The translations under genes were made by a program, and so were the position numbers. A stretch of DNA of 64,000 nucleotides from Amycolatopsis mongoliensis (GTDB lineage: Bacteria > Actinomycetota > Actinomycetes > Mycobacteriales > Pseudonocardiaceae), in contig NZ_CP127295.1 of the NCBI RefSeq assembly GCF_030285665.1, positions 8,246,001 through 8,310,000 of the forward strand, written 5' to 3'. Below are positions 28,709 to 37,847 of the stretch, in pieces. Position 1 is the stretch's first letter, and every line of letters begins with the position of its first letter. The notes beneath the pieces were generated by a model that worked only from the letters and a program-made list of their open reading frames with translations, was not told the origin of the DNA and ran no database searches.

Positions 28709-28959
28709 CCGGCTGGCTGGTCGCCGCCGTCCTGCTCATGGCGGGCGGCCTCGGCCCCGCGCTGTGGCTCGCCGCGCGCGGTGACGCCGTCGGGCGCCTC
28801 GCCGGGCTGCAGCTCGCCGGCCCGGTCACCGTGCTCACGCTGCTCCTGCTCGTGCAGGCCTACGGCCCGTCCAGCGCGGTGATCCTCCCCCTGACGCTGA
28901 CCGTGCTGGCCTTCGCCGGCACGCTGCTGTTCATCCGGCTGCTGGGGACGACGGAATGA
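28705..28959 (+). CDS. mrpF: MrpF/MnhF-like antiporter subunit
   Basis: This 84-residue protein has three predicted membrane helices, as in MrpF (size and topology match, with R-L--LQLAGPVTVL in the conserved position). Its GTG start overlaps the mrpE stop by 4 bp and its stop overlaps mrpG by 4 bp. It is a small structural subunit of the Mrp cation/proton antiporter complex. Confidence 0.8.
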   Translation: MTGWLVAAVLLMAGGLGPALWLAARGDAVGRLAGLQLAGPVTVLTLLLLVQAYGPSSAVILPLTLTVLAFAGTLLFIRLLGTTE

Positions 28960-29255
28960 CGGTCGTCGCGCAGGTCCTCGTCTTCGCCGGTGTCGCCGTC
29001 GTCGTGGTCTCGGCGCTGGCGATGCTGCGGGCGCGGACCCTGCTCACCCGGCTGCACCTGCTCGCCCCGGTCACCACGCTGGGCGCGCCGCTCGTCGGGA
29101 TCGGGCTGGCCGTGGCGAACGGCTGGTCCCTCGGGTCGGGAGCCATCCTGCTCACCGTCGTGCTGCTCGCGGTGACCGGCCCGGTGCTGCAGTCGGCCGC
29201 CGGGCGCGTCGAGGCGCAGCGGCGGGGCGCGATCGACGAGGACCTGCCGTCGTGA
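28956..29255 (+). CDS. mrpG: MrpG/MnhG-like antiporter subunit
   Basis: This 99-residue protein has three helices and the family's segment MLRARTLLTRLHLLAPVTTLGAPLVGIG-like. It follows mrpF with an ATGA overlap. MrpG is a small membrane subunit needed for assembly and antiport. Confidence 0.85.
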   Translation: MTVVAQVLVFAGVAVVVVSALAMLRARTLLTRLHLLAPVTTLGAPLVGIGLAVANGWSLGSGAILLTVVLLAVTGPVLQSAAGRVEAQRRGAIDEDLPS

Positions 29256-29488
29256 CGACGATCGTGCTGCTCGTCGCCCTCGCGTTCGTCGCCGTCGCGG
29301 GGTTCGCGGTGGTGGCCACCCCGGACCCGCGCCGCCAGGCGATCACGCTTTCGCTGTTCAGCCTGTGCCTGGCCCTGCTGTTCGTCGCGCTCCAGGCGCC
29401 GGACGTCGCCCTCTCGGAACTGGCCGTCGGCTCGGCCGTGGTGCCGCTGCTCGTGCTGCTCACGATCCGGAAGGTGGGCGGGCGATGA
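29252..29488 (+). CDS. DUF4040 membrane protein (MrpA C-terminal/MbhD-like)
   Basis: This 78-residue protein has three helices with the signature LFVALQAPDVALSELAVGSAVVPLLVLLTI of DUF4040. In classic Mrp systems this segment is part of the large MrpA; here it is a separate gene, as in archaeal-type Mbh operons. It overlaps its neighbours by 4 bp on both sides. Confidence 0.88.
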   Translation: MTTIVLLVALAFVAVAGFAVVATPDPRRQAITLSLFSLCLALLFVALQAPDVALSELAVGSAVVPLLVLLTIRKVGGR

Positions 29489-30219
29489 CGCTGCGGGCCC
29501 GGACGTGGCTGTGCGCGGCCGGCGCGCTCGGCGTGGCCGTGCTGCTCGTGACGGCCTTCCTCCGGATGCCCGAGTTCGGCGGCACCCTGCACCTCTACCG
29601 CGACCTCGCCCTGCCCGCCGCGATCGCGCGCGCGACGCCGAACCTCGTGTCGTCGGTCAACTTCGACCTGCGGGCGCTGGACACCCTGGGCGAGGAGACC
29701 ATCGTCGCGGCGGCCGTCGTGGGCACCCTGTCGCTGCTGCAACCGTCCCCGGCGGAACGGGAGCGGATCGAGCCCCAGCGCGGCTACGTCATGCCGGTGG
29801 TCAAGCTCGCCGGCTACCTCATGCTGCCGGTGACGCTGCTGCTCGGCATCGACGTCGTCGTGCACGGCCACCTCACCCCGGGCGGCGGCTTCCAGGGCGG
29901 GGTCGTGCTGGCCACCGGCTGGCACCTGCTCTACATCTCCGGCAGCTACCCGGCGCTCAAGCGGCTGCGCCCGATCGACTGGTGCGAGTACGCCGAGGCG
30001 GCGGCGACCGGGCTGTACGTCGTCGCCGGGCTCGCCGGCCTGGTCATCGGGGGCGCGTTCCTGGCCAACGTGCTGCCGAAGGGCGAGTTCGGCTCGCTGC
30101 TGTCGGCCGGCACCGTGCCGGTGCTGAGCGTCCTGATCGGGATCGAGGTCGCCGCCGGGCTGGTGGTCCTGCTGGCCCGGTTCCTCGGCCAGGGCCTGAT
30201 CCGGGAGGAGGACCCGTGA
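29485..30219 (+). CDS. mrpB: MrpB/MnhB-like antiporter subunit with MbhE-like N-terminus
   Basis: This 244-residue protein carries an N-terminal part (1-105; NLVSSVNFDLRALDTLGEETIVAAAVVG) resembling the MbhE/MrpA C-terminal segment and a C-terminal MnhB domain (about 110-244; HGHLTPGGGFQGGVVLATGWHLLY). The arrangement matches a fusion of mbhE and mbhF. It overlaps the DUF4040 gene and mrpC by 4 bp each. Confidence 0.88.
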   Translation: MTLRARTWLCAAGALGVAVLLVTAFLRMPEFGGTLHLYRDLALPAAIARATPNLVSSVNFDLRALDTLGEETIVAAAVVGTLSLLQPSPAERERIEPQRGYVMPVVKLAGYLMLPVTLLLGIDVVVHGHLTPGGGFQGGVVLATGWHLLYISGSYPALKRLRPIDWCEYAEAAATGLYVVAGLAGLVIGGAFLANVLPKGEFGSLLSAGTVPVLSVLIGIEVAAGLVVLLARFLGQGLIREEDP

Positions 30220-30560
30220 TCGGCATGGCCTGCTACGGCGTGGCCGGGTGGCTGCTGCTGATCGGCGCGATCGGGATCGTGCGCAGCCGCCACCTCGTGC
30301 ACACCGTCGTCTCGCTCTCGGTGGCGCAGGCCGGGACGTACGTGCTGCTGCTCGGCATCGGCTACCAGGACCGGGCCGGCGCGCCGATCGTCGTCCAGGA
30401 CCAGCGCCGGCCCGTGGTCGACCCGATGGTGCAGGCGATGACGCTGACCGACATCGTCGTGTCGGCGACGATCACCGCACTGCTGCTCGGCCTGACCATC
30501 CAGATCTCGAAGCGTCACGGGACCGTGGATCCCGACGAGCTGCGCGCGCTGCGCGGCTGA
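30216..30560 (+). CDS. mrpC: MrpC/MnhC-like (NuoK-like) antiporter subunit
   Basis: This 114-residue protein has three helices and is homologous to NuoK. Conserved features include the [18 protein letters not shown] helix and the [23 protein letters not shown] segment. It starts with GTG overlapping the mrpB stop (GTGA) and has GAGGAGG just upstream. The next gene, mrpD, begins 4 bp after the stop. Confidence 0.9.
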   Translation: MIGMACYGVAGWLLLIGAIGIVRSRHLVHTVVSLSVAQAGTYVLLLGIGYQDRAGAPIVVQDQRRPVVDPMVQAMTLTDIVVSATITALLLGLTIQISKRHGTVDPDELRALRG

Positions 30561-30564
30561 GGCG

Positions 30565-32364
30565 ATGTCCGCGCTCCCGGCCCTCGTCGTCGCCCTGCCG
30601 CTGGCGGCCGCGTGCGTGCTGCTCGGCCTGGGGCCGAAGCTGCCACGCGTGGTGGCCGACGTCATCGCGACCGCCGCGGCGCTGACCGTCACCGTGCTGA
30701 CCGCGGTGCTGCTCGTGGGCGTCCAGCACGGCCGGGTGGTCAGCTGGCTCGGCAGGCACGAACCCGAAGGCACGCGGTCGCTCGGCATCGTCATGGCCGC
30801 CGACGGCCTCAACACCACGCTCGCGCTGCTGGCGTCGTTCCTGACGACGTGCGCGCTGGTCTACAGCTGGCACTACTTCGAGGCGGTCGAAGCCCGCTAC
30901 CACGCGATGATGCTGCTGTTCCTCACCGGCATGCTCGGTTTCCTGCTCACCGGGGACCTGTTCACCCTGTTCGTGTTCTTCGAGCTGATGAGCGGGGTCG
31001 CCTACGCGCTCACCGGGTACCGCGTCGAGGAGGCCGACTCCGTCCAGGGCGCGCTGAACTTCGGCGTCGTGAACTCCCTCGGCGCGTACTTCACGCTGAT
31101 GGGCATCGGCCTGCTCTACGCGCGCGGCGGGCAGCTCGGGCTGGCCCAGCTGGGCGTCGCCCTCGACGGCAAGCCCGCGGACGCGCTGGTGCTCGCCGCG
31201 TTCGTGCTCGTCTGCACCGGCCTGCTGGTCAAGGCGGCCGCGGTGCCGTTCCACTTCTGGCTCGCCGACGCGCACGCGGTCGCGCCGACGCCGGTCTGCG
31301 TGCTCTTCTCCGGCGTCATGGTCGAGCTGGGTGTCTACGGCGTCCTGCGGGTGCGGCGCACGGTGTTCGGCGGTGTGCTCGACGACGGCGCGCTCGCCCG
31401 GGTGCTGCTGGTGCTCGGGATCGGCAGCGCGGTGCTCGGCGCCGTCCTGTGCTTCACCCAGCGCCACCTGAAACGGTTGCTGGCCTATTCGACCATCGCG
31501 CACACCGGGTTGTTCCTGTGCGGTCTGGCCGCCGCCGACGGCGGGGCGAGCACGGGGTTCGTGCTGGCGGTGGCCGGGCACGCCGGCGCCAAGGCGGCGC
31601 TGTTCCTGCTCGCCGGGATCCTCAAGGACCGCTACGGCAGCGTCGACGAGGACGAGCTGTTCGGCAAGTGCGGCCATTCGCGCCTCGAAGGCGGGCTGTT
31701 CCTGCTGGCGGCGCTGGTGCTGGCCGGGCTGCCGCCGTTCGGCGTCGCGTTCGGCAAGGGCGTCGCGGAACACGCGCTCGAGCACACCGGGTACGGCTGG
31801 CTGGTGGCGGTGTTCGTGGCCGTCAGCGCGGTGACGGCGGCCGCGGTGCTGCGCGCCGGCCTGGGTGTCTACTTCGGACTGGGCCGGCCGCCGCGCCGGG
31901 ACGACGGCGACCGGACCGCCGGGACGGACGAGGAACCCGAGACGGGCAGCCGCATCGAGCGCACCCCGGCGACGATGACCGGCGCGATCGTCGCGGTGCT
32001 GGCCGCCGCGCTCGCCGTCGGCACCGTCCCTTGGCTGCGCGAAGCCGCCGTCAACGCCGGGCGGCAGGAAGCCGACCGCGGCGGTTACCTGCACGACGTC
32101 CTGCCCGCGGCCGGTTCTTCCGGATACCTGCCGCCGGTCACGGCGGAGTGGACGTCGTCCGGGCTGCTGTTCGGCGGGATCACGGTGCTGCTGGCGCTCG
32201 GCATCGCCGCGGGGGCCCTCTGGCCCCACCGGCTGCCGTCCTGGCCGCGGCCGGTCCGGGCGGCGCTGAAAGTGCTGCACCACGGCCATTCGGGCCACGT
32301 CGGGGACTACGTCGCGTGGCTCCTGGCCGGCGTGACGGTCCTCACGGCGCTCGTCTGGTTGTGA
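30565..32364 (+). CDS. mrpD: MrpD-like (NuoN/NuoM-like) proton-translocating antiporter subunit
   Basis: This 599-residue protein has about 14-16 helices. It shows the proton-translocating module features: a [18 protein letters not shown]lu in helix 5, the [30 protein letters not shown] segment with Lys nearby ([13 protein letters not shown]), and [15 protein letters not shown]. It is the only large antiporter-type subunit in the operon; there is no full-length MrpA. A C-terminal extension with a charged loop (about 445-475) precedes the last helices. Confidence 0.9.
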   Translation: MSALPALVVALPLAAACVLLGLGPKLPRVVADVIATAAALTVTVLTAVLLVGVQHGRVVSWLGRHEPEGTRSLGIVMAADGLNTTLALLASFLTTCALVYSWHYFEAVEARYHAMMLLFLTGMLGFLLTGDLFTLFVFFELMSGVAYALTGYRVEEADSVQGALNFGVVNSLGAYFTLMGIGLLYARGGQLGLAQLGVALDGKPADALVLAAFVLVCTGLLVKAAAVPFHFWLADAHAVAPTPVCVLFSGVMVELGVYGVLRVRRTVFGGVLDDGALARVLLVLGIGSAVLGAVLCFTQRHLKRLLAYSTIAHTGLFLCGLAAADGGASTGFVLAVAGHAGAKAALFLLAGILKDRYGSVDEDELFGKCGHSRLEGGLFLLAALVLAGLPPFGVAFGKGVAEHALEHTGYGWLVAVFVAVSAVTAAAVLRAGLGVYFGLGRPPRRDDGDRTAGTDEEPETGSRIERTPATMTGAIVAVLAAALAVGTVPWLREAAVNAGRQEADRGGYLHDVLPAAGSSGYLPPVTAEWTSSGLLFGGITVLLALGIAAGALWPHRLPSWPRPVRAALKVLHHGHSGHVGDYVAWLLAGVTVLTALVWL

Positions 32365-32365
32365 T

Positions 32366-32390
32366 GTGTACGCGCCCGGCGAGTGGGTAA
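32366..32390 (+). promoter_or_regulatory. Candidate stress-sigma (SigB-type) promoter of the CsbD gene
   Basis: GTGT (32366-32369), 15 bp, then GGGTAA (32385-32390) resembles the GTTT-N14-16-GGGTAT consensus of SigB/SigF-type promoters. It lies right after the mrpD stop and 69 bp upstream of csbD, whose homologues are classic SigB targets. One mismatch in each element. Confidence 0.4.
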
Positions 32391-32458
32391 TCGGGAGACA
32401 AGGCCCTTTTGGCGACTGGCCGATCCGGAAATGTCGCCGCAACGGAAGGTGCACCCCC

Positions 32459-32641
32459 ATGAACGACAAGTTCGAGAACAAGGGCGAAGAGCTCAAGGGC
32501 CGCGCGAAGGAAGCCGTCGGCGACGCCACGGGCAACGAGCAGTGGCAGGCCGAGGGCAAGTCCGAGCAGGCCAAGGGCTCGCTCAAGCAGGCCGGCGAGA
32601 AGATCAAGGATGCCGTGAAGGGCGTCAAGGACAAGAACTGA
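32459..32641 (+). CDS. CsbD-family general stress protein
   Basis: This 60-residue, highly charged protein matches CsbD throughout (FENKGEELKGRAKEAVGDATGNEQ, then SLKQAGEKIKDAVKGVKDK). CsbD proteins are abundant stress-induced helical proteins of unclear mechanism. The ATG is preceded by GGAAGG. A SigB-like promoter candidate and a terminator hairpin make it look like an independent transcription unit after the Mrp operon. Confidence 0.9.
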   Translation: MNDKFENKGEELKGRAKEAVGDATGNEQWQAEGKSEQAKGSLKQAGEKIKDAVKGVKDKN

Positions 32642-32653
32642 CCCGTCCTGCCG

Positions 32654-32684
32654 CTGCCGCACCCCGGAGTCCGGGGTGCGGCAG
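32654..32684. terminator. 15-bp hairpin between csbD and the NrfD-like gene
   Basis: Perfect arms 32654-32668 and 32670-32684 (CTGCCGCACCCCGGA and its complement) nearly meet, leaving a short loop. It sits 13 bp after csbD's stop and 10 bp past the 3' end of the convergent NrfD gene (stop at 32694), so it can serve both transcripts. Confidence 0.75.
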
Positions 32685-32693
32685 TTCGTCGTC

Positions 32694-33620
32694 TCAGCGT
32701 CCTTCCGACCGCCGCGCGATCCGCTCCCGCTGCGGGATCACGACGTACTTCGGGTCCTTTGCGGACTCCACCCCCGCGGCGTAGACGCCGAACCGCGTGC
32801 ACAGTCCCGAAGCCAGGTACGCCGCTCCGGCCAGTACCCCCGCCGCCCGGTTCCGCTGCGCCATCAGGGAAAGCCCCGCGCCGGCCACGGTCAGCGCCTT
32901 GGCCGCCTTCAGCAGCTTGCCCGCGCGGCCGGTCCGGTACGGCTCCGACGCCAGGCCCAGCCCGGTCTCCAGGTGGTGCTCGGCCACCAGTTCGGCGACC
33001 GCCCCGGCCAGCCCCGCCCGCACGGCCGGGCCGACCTCGCCCGCGGGAGCCGCCAGCAGAGCCGCGCCCGCACCGCTGGTCAGCGCGCTGCCGGCGAACA
33101 GCACCGGGAGCGTGCCGTGGGCTTCGTGCCACGACGGTGTCGCCGTGTCCGCCAGCAGCACCGCGGTGTAGGTGCACATCGGCGGGCCGAGCAGGCCCGC
33201 GCCCGCCCCGGCCAGGCGGCCGATCCGCGGCAGCAGGCCGGTCACCTCGGACGCCGCCGACACCGCGGCCAGCGCCGAGAACGGCGAGAGGATCCACGAC
33301 CCGACCGAAAGCGGCGACGTCGGCTTCAGCACCCGCAGCATGTGCAGGAACCGCAACGGCTTCCCCAGGTCGTGGACCAGCGCGGCGACGCTGGCGATCG
33401 ATCCGCCGGACGCCACCAGCCGGCCCACGCGGGCCAGGCCTGCCCGGCCGGTGACGTCGGCGAGCGCCGCCGTCATCGCCGACACGCCCGCCGCGCCGCC
33501 GAGGAACAGGTACAGCGGCACGTCCGGCTGCTTCCAGGCCGGTTCCTTGAGGATCGGCCGGCCGTAGTAGGAGCGGAACTCGGCGGGCTCGACCATCGCC
33601 CGTTCGCGGCGCGGGCTCAT
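32694..33620 (-). CDS. nrfD: NrfD/PsrC-like membrane subunit of formate dehydrogenase
   Basis: This 308-residue protein has about 8 helices and the NrfD/polysulfide-reductase layout: a conserved soluble N-terminus (RSYYGRPILKEPAWK) and DLGKPLRFLHMLRVLKPTSPLSVGSWIL, the family quinol-site segment. It contains no heme ligands in the pattern of FdnI cytochrome b. It probably passes electrons from the Fe-S subunit to menaquinone. The ATG overlaps the Fe-S gene's TGA by 4 bp (ATGA). Confidence 0.9.
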   Translation of the reverse strand: MSPRRERAMVEPAEFRSYYGRPILKEPAWKQPDVPLYLFLGGAAGVSAMTAALADVTGRAGLARVGRLVASGGSIASVAALVHDLGKPLRFLHMLRVLKPTSPLSVGSWILSPFSALAAVSAASEVTGLLPRIGRLAGAGAGLLGPPMCTYTAVLLADTATPSWHEAHGTLPVLFAGSALTSGAGAALLAAPAGEVGPAVRAGLAGAVAELVAEHHLETGLGLASEPYRTGRAGKLLKAAKALTVAGAGLSLMAQRNRAAGVLAGAAYLASGLCTRFGVYAAGVESAKDPKYVVIPQRERIARRSEGR

Positions 33621-34453
33621 CGCCGCCGCCCCAGGAAGGACGCCACGACCACGGCGGCCGCGCCGACGGCCGCCACCGTGGCCCGCCGCCACATCGCGGG
33701 CAGGTCCCGGGTCGTGACCACCGGATCCGGTGGGAGCCCGTAGACCTCCGGTTCGTCCAGCAGCAGGAAGAACGCGCCGTCGCCGCCGACGCCGTCCTCG
33801 GGGTCGTGGCCGTAGAGCCGGGCCTCCGGGACCCCGGAGTCGTGCAGCGTCCGCACCCGCTCGTCGGCTCGCTCCCGGAGTTCGTCCAGCTCGCCGAACT
33901 GGATGGAATCGGTCGGGCACGCCTTGGCACAGGCCGGTTCCATGCCCGCGCCGAGCCGGTCGTAGCACAGCGTGCACTTGAAGGCCCGGCCGTCCGACTC
34001 GCGCTTTTCGATGACGCCGTAGGGGCACGCCGGCACGCAGTAGCCGCAGCCGTTGCAGATGTCCTGCTGCACGACGACGGTGCCGAACTCGGTGCGGAAC
34101 AGCGAGCCGGTCGGGCAGACGTCGAGGCACGCGGCGTGCGTGCAGTGCTTGCAGACGTCGCTCGACATCAGCCAGCGCACGCCGGGGTCGTCCTGCCCCG
34201 GCGCGCCGACGTCCGGCATCCCGAGGTCCACAGTGGACTCGGCGGGCTTCGGCTGCTCGACGAAGGCGACGTGCCGCCAGGTGTTCGAGCCCAGGGCGCC
34301 GGTGTTGTCGTAGGACATGCCCAGGAGGTCGAGCCCGCCCGCCTCGGGCACGCCGTTCCACTCCTTGCACGCGACTTCGCAGGCCTTGCAGCCGATGCAC
34401 ACCGACGTGTCGGTGAAGAACCCCATCCGGGGCTGGGTGCCGTACTCAGCCAT
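33617..34453 (-). CDS. fdhB: Formate dehydrogenase Fe-S (beta) subunit
   Basis: This 278-residue protein has four 4Fe-4S motifs of the FdnH/NrfC type: CIGCKACEVACKEW, CKHCTHAACLDVCPTGS, CNGCGYCVPACPYG and CTLCYDRL...CAKACPTDS. A hydrophobic C-terminal segment (about 255-275; AVGAAAVVVASFLG) is a probable membrane anchor. It carries electrons from FdhA to the NrfD subunit. The start overlaps the end of fdhA by 8 bp and has GGAGG at a good distance. Confidence 0.93.
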   Translation of the reverse strand: MAEYGTQPRMGFFTDTSVCIGCKACEVACKEWNGVPEAGGLDLLGMSYDNTGALGSNTWRHVAFVEQPKPAESTVDLGMPDVGAPGQDDPGVRWLMSSDVCKHCTHAACLDVCPTGSLFRTEFGTVVVQQDICNGCGYCVPACPYGVIEKRESDGRAFKCTLCYDRLGAGMEPACAKACPTDSIQFGELDELRERADERVRTLHDSGVPEARLYGHDPEDGVGGDGAFFLLLDEPEVYGLPPDPVVTTRDLPAMWRRATVAAVGAAAVVVASFLGRRR

Positions 34454-37400
34454 CGGCTCGCCTCCGGTACTCCTCGACCATGGCCGGTAGAGCGGCGCCG
34501 CGCGGGCGCCGTCCGGCCCGGATGTCACAGGTGGCCGCCTTCGACTCCTGGATGTGCACGTTCGGGTCCATCACGACCGACAGGAGGTCGTTGGCCGAGT
34601 CGCCGCGGGAGAGGCCGTTCGGGCCCCAGTGGTAGGGCAGGCCGACCTGGTGGATCGTCCGGCCGCGGACCTTCAGCGGCTTCACGCGGTCGGTCACGAG
34701 GACGCGCGCCTCGATCGCCGTCCGCGCGGAGATGATCGTCGCCCAGCCGCCGTGCTCGAGTCCGCGTTCGGCCGCCAGGGCCGGCGACACCTCGCAGAAG
34801 AACTCCGGCTGCAGCTCCGCCAGGTAGGGCAGCGTCCGGCTCATCCCGCCCGCGGTGTGGTGCTCGGTGAGCCGGTAGGTCGTGAAGACGTACGGGTACA
34901 CCGGGCTGCGCGCCGGGTTGTACGGGTTGGCCGGGCTGACGAGGGTCTGGCGGGTCGGCGACTCCTGCTGGCCGTAGAGCGCGTTCTCCACCGGGCTTTC
35001 GAACGGCTCGTAGTGCGCGGGCAGCGGGCCGTCGGCCAGGCCGGCCGGGACGTACAGCCACGCTTTGCCGTCGGTCTGCATGATGAACGGGTCGCGGCCG
35101 CCGAGCGCATCCTGTGCCTTGGCGCCCTCGGGCGGCACGTGGTCCGGCGCCTTCGTGGGCTCGAAGTCCGGGACGTCCGGCCCGACCCACTTGCCCTGGT
35201 CCGCGTCCCAGCTGAGCAGCTTCTTCCGCTCGCTCCACGGATTTCCGTCGGGATCCGCAGACGCGCGGTTGTAGAGGATCCGCCGGTTCGCCGGCCACGC
35301 CCAGGCCCAGCCGTTCGCGATCCAGTCCTGCTCGGCGCCCGGCTGCCGGTTCGCCGCCTGGTTCTTGCCGCCGGCGCGGACACCGCAGTAGATCCAGCAG
35401 CCGCAGGCGGTCGAGCCGTCGTCCTTGAGCTGCGTGTACGCCGAGAGCGGGCCGTCCTGGCCGTGGCCGTTGATCTCGGCGAGCACGGACTCCGCGCTCG
35501 GGTCGTCGGTCGGACCTTCGACCGGGTAGCTCCAGGTCAGGTCACGGATCGGTGCGTCGCGCGGGTCATCGCCGATCCGCTCCCGGATGAGCCGGCCCAG
35601 GTGGTAGTAGAACCACAGGTCGCTGCGGGCGTCGCCGGGCGGTTCGACGGCCTTGTGGTGCCACTGCAGCAGGCGCTGGGTGTTGGTGAAGCTGCCGTCC
35701 TTCTCGGTGTGCGCGGCGGCGGGCAGGAAGAAGACCTCGGTGCCGACCTCCTCCGGCTTCAGCTCGCCGGTCTCGATCTCCGGGCCGTCCTTCCAGAAGG
35801 TCGCGCTCTCGATCATCTGCAGGTCGCGCACGACGAGCCAGTCGAGGTTGGCCAGGCCGAGCCGCTGGAACTTGCCGTTGGCCGAGCCGACCGCCGGGTT
35901 CTCCCCGACCAGGAAGTACCCCTTGCACTCGCCCTCGATCTGCTTCTGCACGGTCGCGTACGTGCCGTGGTCACCGGTCAGCCGGGGCAGGTAGCCGAAC
36001 CGGAAGTCGTTGTGCGGCTGCGCGGACTCGCCCCAGTACGACTTGAGCAGGCTGACGGTGTAGGAGCGCATGTTGCCCCAGAACCCGGTCTTCCCCGCGT
36101 CGGCTTCGACGAACTCGTCGAGGCTCTGGTGCTGGTGGGCGTGCGGCATCGGGATGTAGCCGGGCAGCAGGTTGAACAACGTCGGGATGTCGGTGGAGCC
36201 CTGGATGCTGGCGTGCCCCCGCAGCGCGAGGATGCCGCCGCCGGGACGGCCGATGTTGCCGAGCAGGGTCTGCAGGATCGACGCCGTGCGGATGTACTGC
36301 GAGCCGACCGTGTGGTGCGTCCAGCCGACCGAGTACACCCACGCCGTCGTCCGGTCGCGGCCGGAGTTGGCGGTGACCGCCTCGGCGATCTCGAGGAACT
36401 GCTCGGCCGGCAGGCCGCAGACGTCCGCGACCATTTCGGGCGTGTAGCGGGCGAAGTGGCGCTTGAGCACCTGGAAGACGCACCGCGGGTGCTGCAGGGT
36501 CTCATCCCGCTTCGGCTTGCCCCCGATCGCGGCGCCGCCGCTGCCGTAGGTGTCGGCGCGGGCCGACTGCTGGTGCGCCTCGCCGCCGTGCTGCTCGGAC
36601 CCCGGCTCGCCCGGCTGCTCCGGATCGGTGGACCCGGTCGCGGGCAGCGTCGGCGCGCCTTCGTACTCCCACGACGCCATGTCGTACTTGCGCTGCTCCG
36701 GATCGTAGCCGGAGAACAGCCCGTCGAGGTCCTCGGTGTCGGCGAAGTCCTCACGCAGGATGGCGGCCGCGTTCGTGTAGGCGAGCACGTACTCGCGGAA
36801 GTCCTTTTCTCCGGAAAGGACGTAGTTGATCAGGCCGCCGAGGAACGCGATGTCCGTCCCGGCGCGCAACGCCGCGTGGACGTGCGAGACCGCGCTGGTG
36901 CGGGTGAACCGCGGGTCGACGTGGATGATCTTCGCGCCGCGAGCCTTCGCCTCCATCACCCACTGGAACCCGACCGGGTGACACTCGGCCATGTTCGAGC
37001 CCTGGATGACGATGCAGTCGGCGTTGGCGAGGTCTTGCTGGAACGTCGTGGCGCCTCCACGACCGAAGGAGGTCCCCAGACCGGGAACCGTGGCGGAGTG
37101 TCAAATACGCGCCTGGTTTTCGATCTGGATCGCGCCGAGCGCGGTGTACAGCTTCTTCATCAGGTAGTTCTCTTCGTTGTCCAGCGTCGCGCCGCCCAGG
37201 CTGGCGAAGCCGAGCGTGCGGTTGAGCTTGCGACCCTGGTCGTCGACGTCCTGCCACGTCTCGACGCGGGTCTTCAGGACCCGGTCGGCGATCATCTCCA
37301 TCGCCGTGTCGAGGGGCAGGCGCTCCCAGTCGGTGCCGTGCGGACGCCGGTAGAGGACCTCGGTGACGCGGCTCGGGCTGGTCACGAGCTGCTTGCTGGC

Positions 37401-37670
37401 CGAGCCCTTCGGGCACAGCCGGCCGCGGGAGATCGGCGAGTCGGGGTCGCCCTCGATCTGCGTGACGCGGCCGTCCTTGACGTAGACGTTCTGGCCGCAG
37501 CCGACGGCGCAGAACGGGCAGATGGATTTGACCACCTGGTCGGCGTCGTCGGTGCGGGCGTGCCATTTCTCCGAACCATCCGATTTGGCCGCCGCTGCGC
37601 GCGCTGTCCGGTCGGGACCGGTCAGCTGCCGGTACACCGGCCAGCTTTCGATCCACCGACGCACACCCAT
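34446..37670 (-). CDS. fdhA: Selenocysteine-containing formate dehydrogenase alpha subunit (FdnG/FdhA)
   Basis: This is a single 1074-residue frame across an in-frame TGA (37103-37101), read as selenocysteine at residue 190 in NQARI-Sec-HSATV, exactly where FdnG/FdhF have it. A 4Fe-4S motif C51-x2-C54-x3-C58-x27-C86 precedes it. The Mo/W-bisPGD domains follow, with AECHPVGFQWVMEAK and HVDPRFTRTS directly after the Sec region. An Asp/Glu/Gln-rich insert lies near residue 320. No Tat signal is seen at the N-terminus (MGVRRWIESWPVY). It oxidises formate to CO2. Start ATG 37670 is chosen by homology; the ribosome site is weak. A standard gene caller would split it into 37101-37712 and 34446-36992. 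Confidence 0.95.
37071..37089 (-). promoter_or_regulatory. Bacterial SECIS hairpin of fdhA
   Basis: On the mRNA, GGUUCCC-GGUCU-GGGGACC forms a 7-bp stem (one U-G pair) with loop GGUCU. The GGUCU lies 18 nt after the UGA, the same spacing and loop core as the E. coli fdhF SECIS element bound by SelB. It is therefore the recoding signal for the Sec codon at 37103-37101. Confidence 0.88.
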
Positions 37671-37758
37671 GCTTGGCACGGTAGTAGCGATACCCGTGTT
37701 TCGCAGGTCCAACCATTCCGGCGGCGGGTTCTTCAGTCGCGGCCACCCGGCTGCCCTG

Positions 37759-37815
37759 ATGACGTGAATGACTCATTCCTGTCATCAGGCGACAGGAATG
37801 AGTCATTCACGTCAT
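37759..37815. repeat. Perfect 25-bp inverted repeat between selB and fdhA
   Basis: Perfectly complementary arms 37759-37783 and 37791-37815 flank a 7-base spacer. The core TGAATGACTCATTC is shared with repeats at 53749-53807. It sits 32 bp beyond the selB stop and 89 bp upstream of fdhA, so it may terminate the selA-selB transcript. The recurrence elsewhere marks it as a dispersed intergenic palindrome family. Confidence 0.75.
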
Positions 37816-37847
37816 GTCGGCGCCCGCCGGAGTCGGCAGCGTTCCCG

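Noticed and set aside
30472..33930. A 1152-codon open frame on the - strand
   Set aside because: It is antisense to the mrpD gene over most of its length and reads across the real Fe-S and NrfD genes in the wrong frame; composition is typical of shadow frames.
37101..37712. Reading this as a separate short gene or a frameshifted pseudogene
   Set aside because: The downstream part continues in the same frame after TGA, with perfect family sequence on both sides, a SECIS hairpin and the full Sec machinery nearby.
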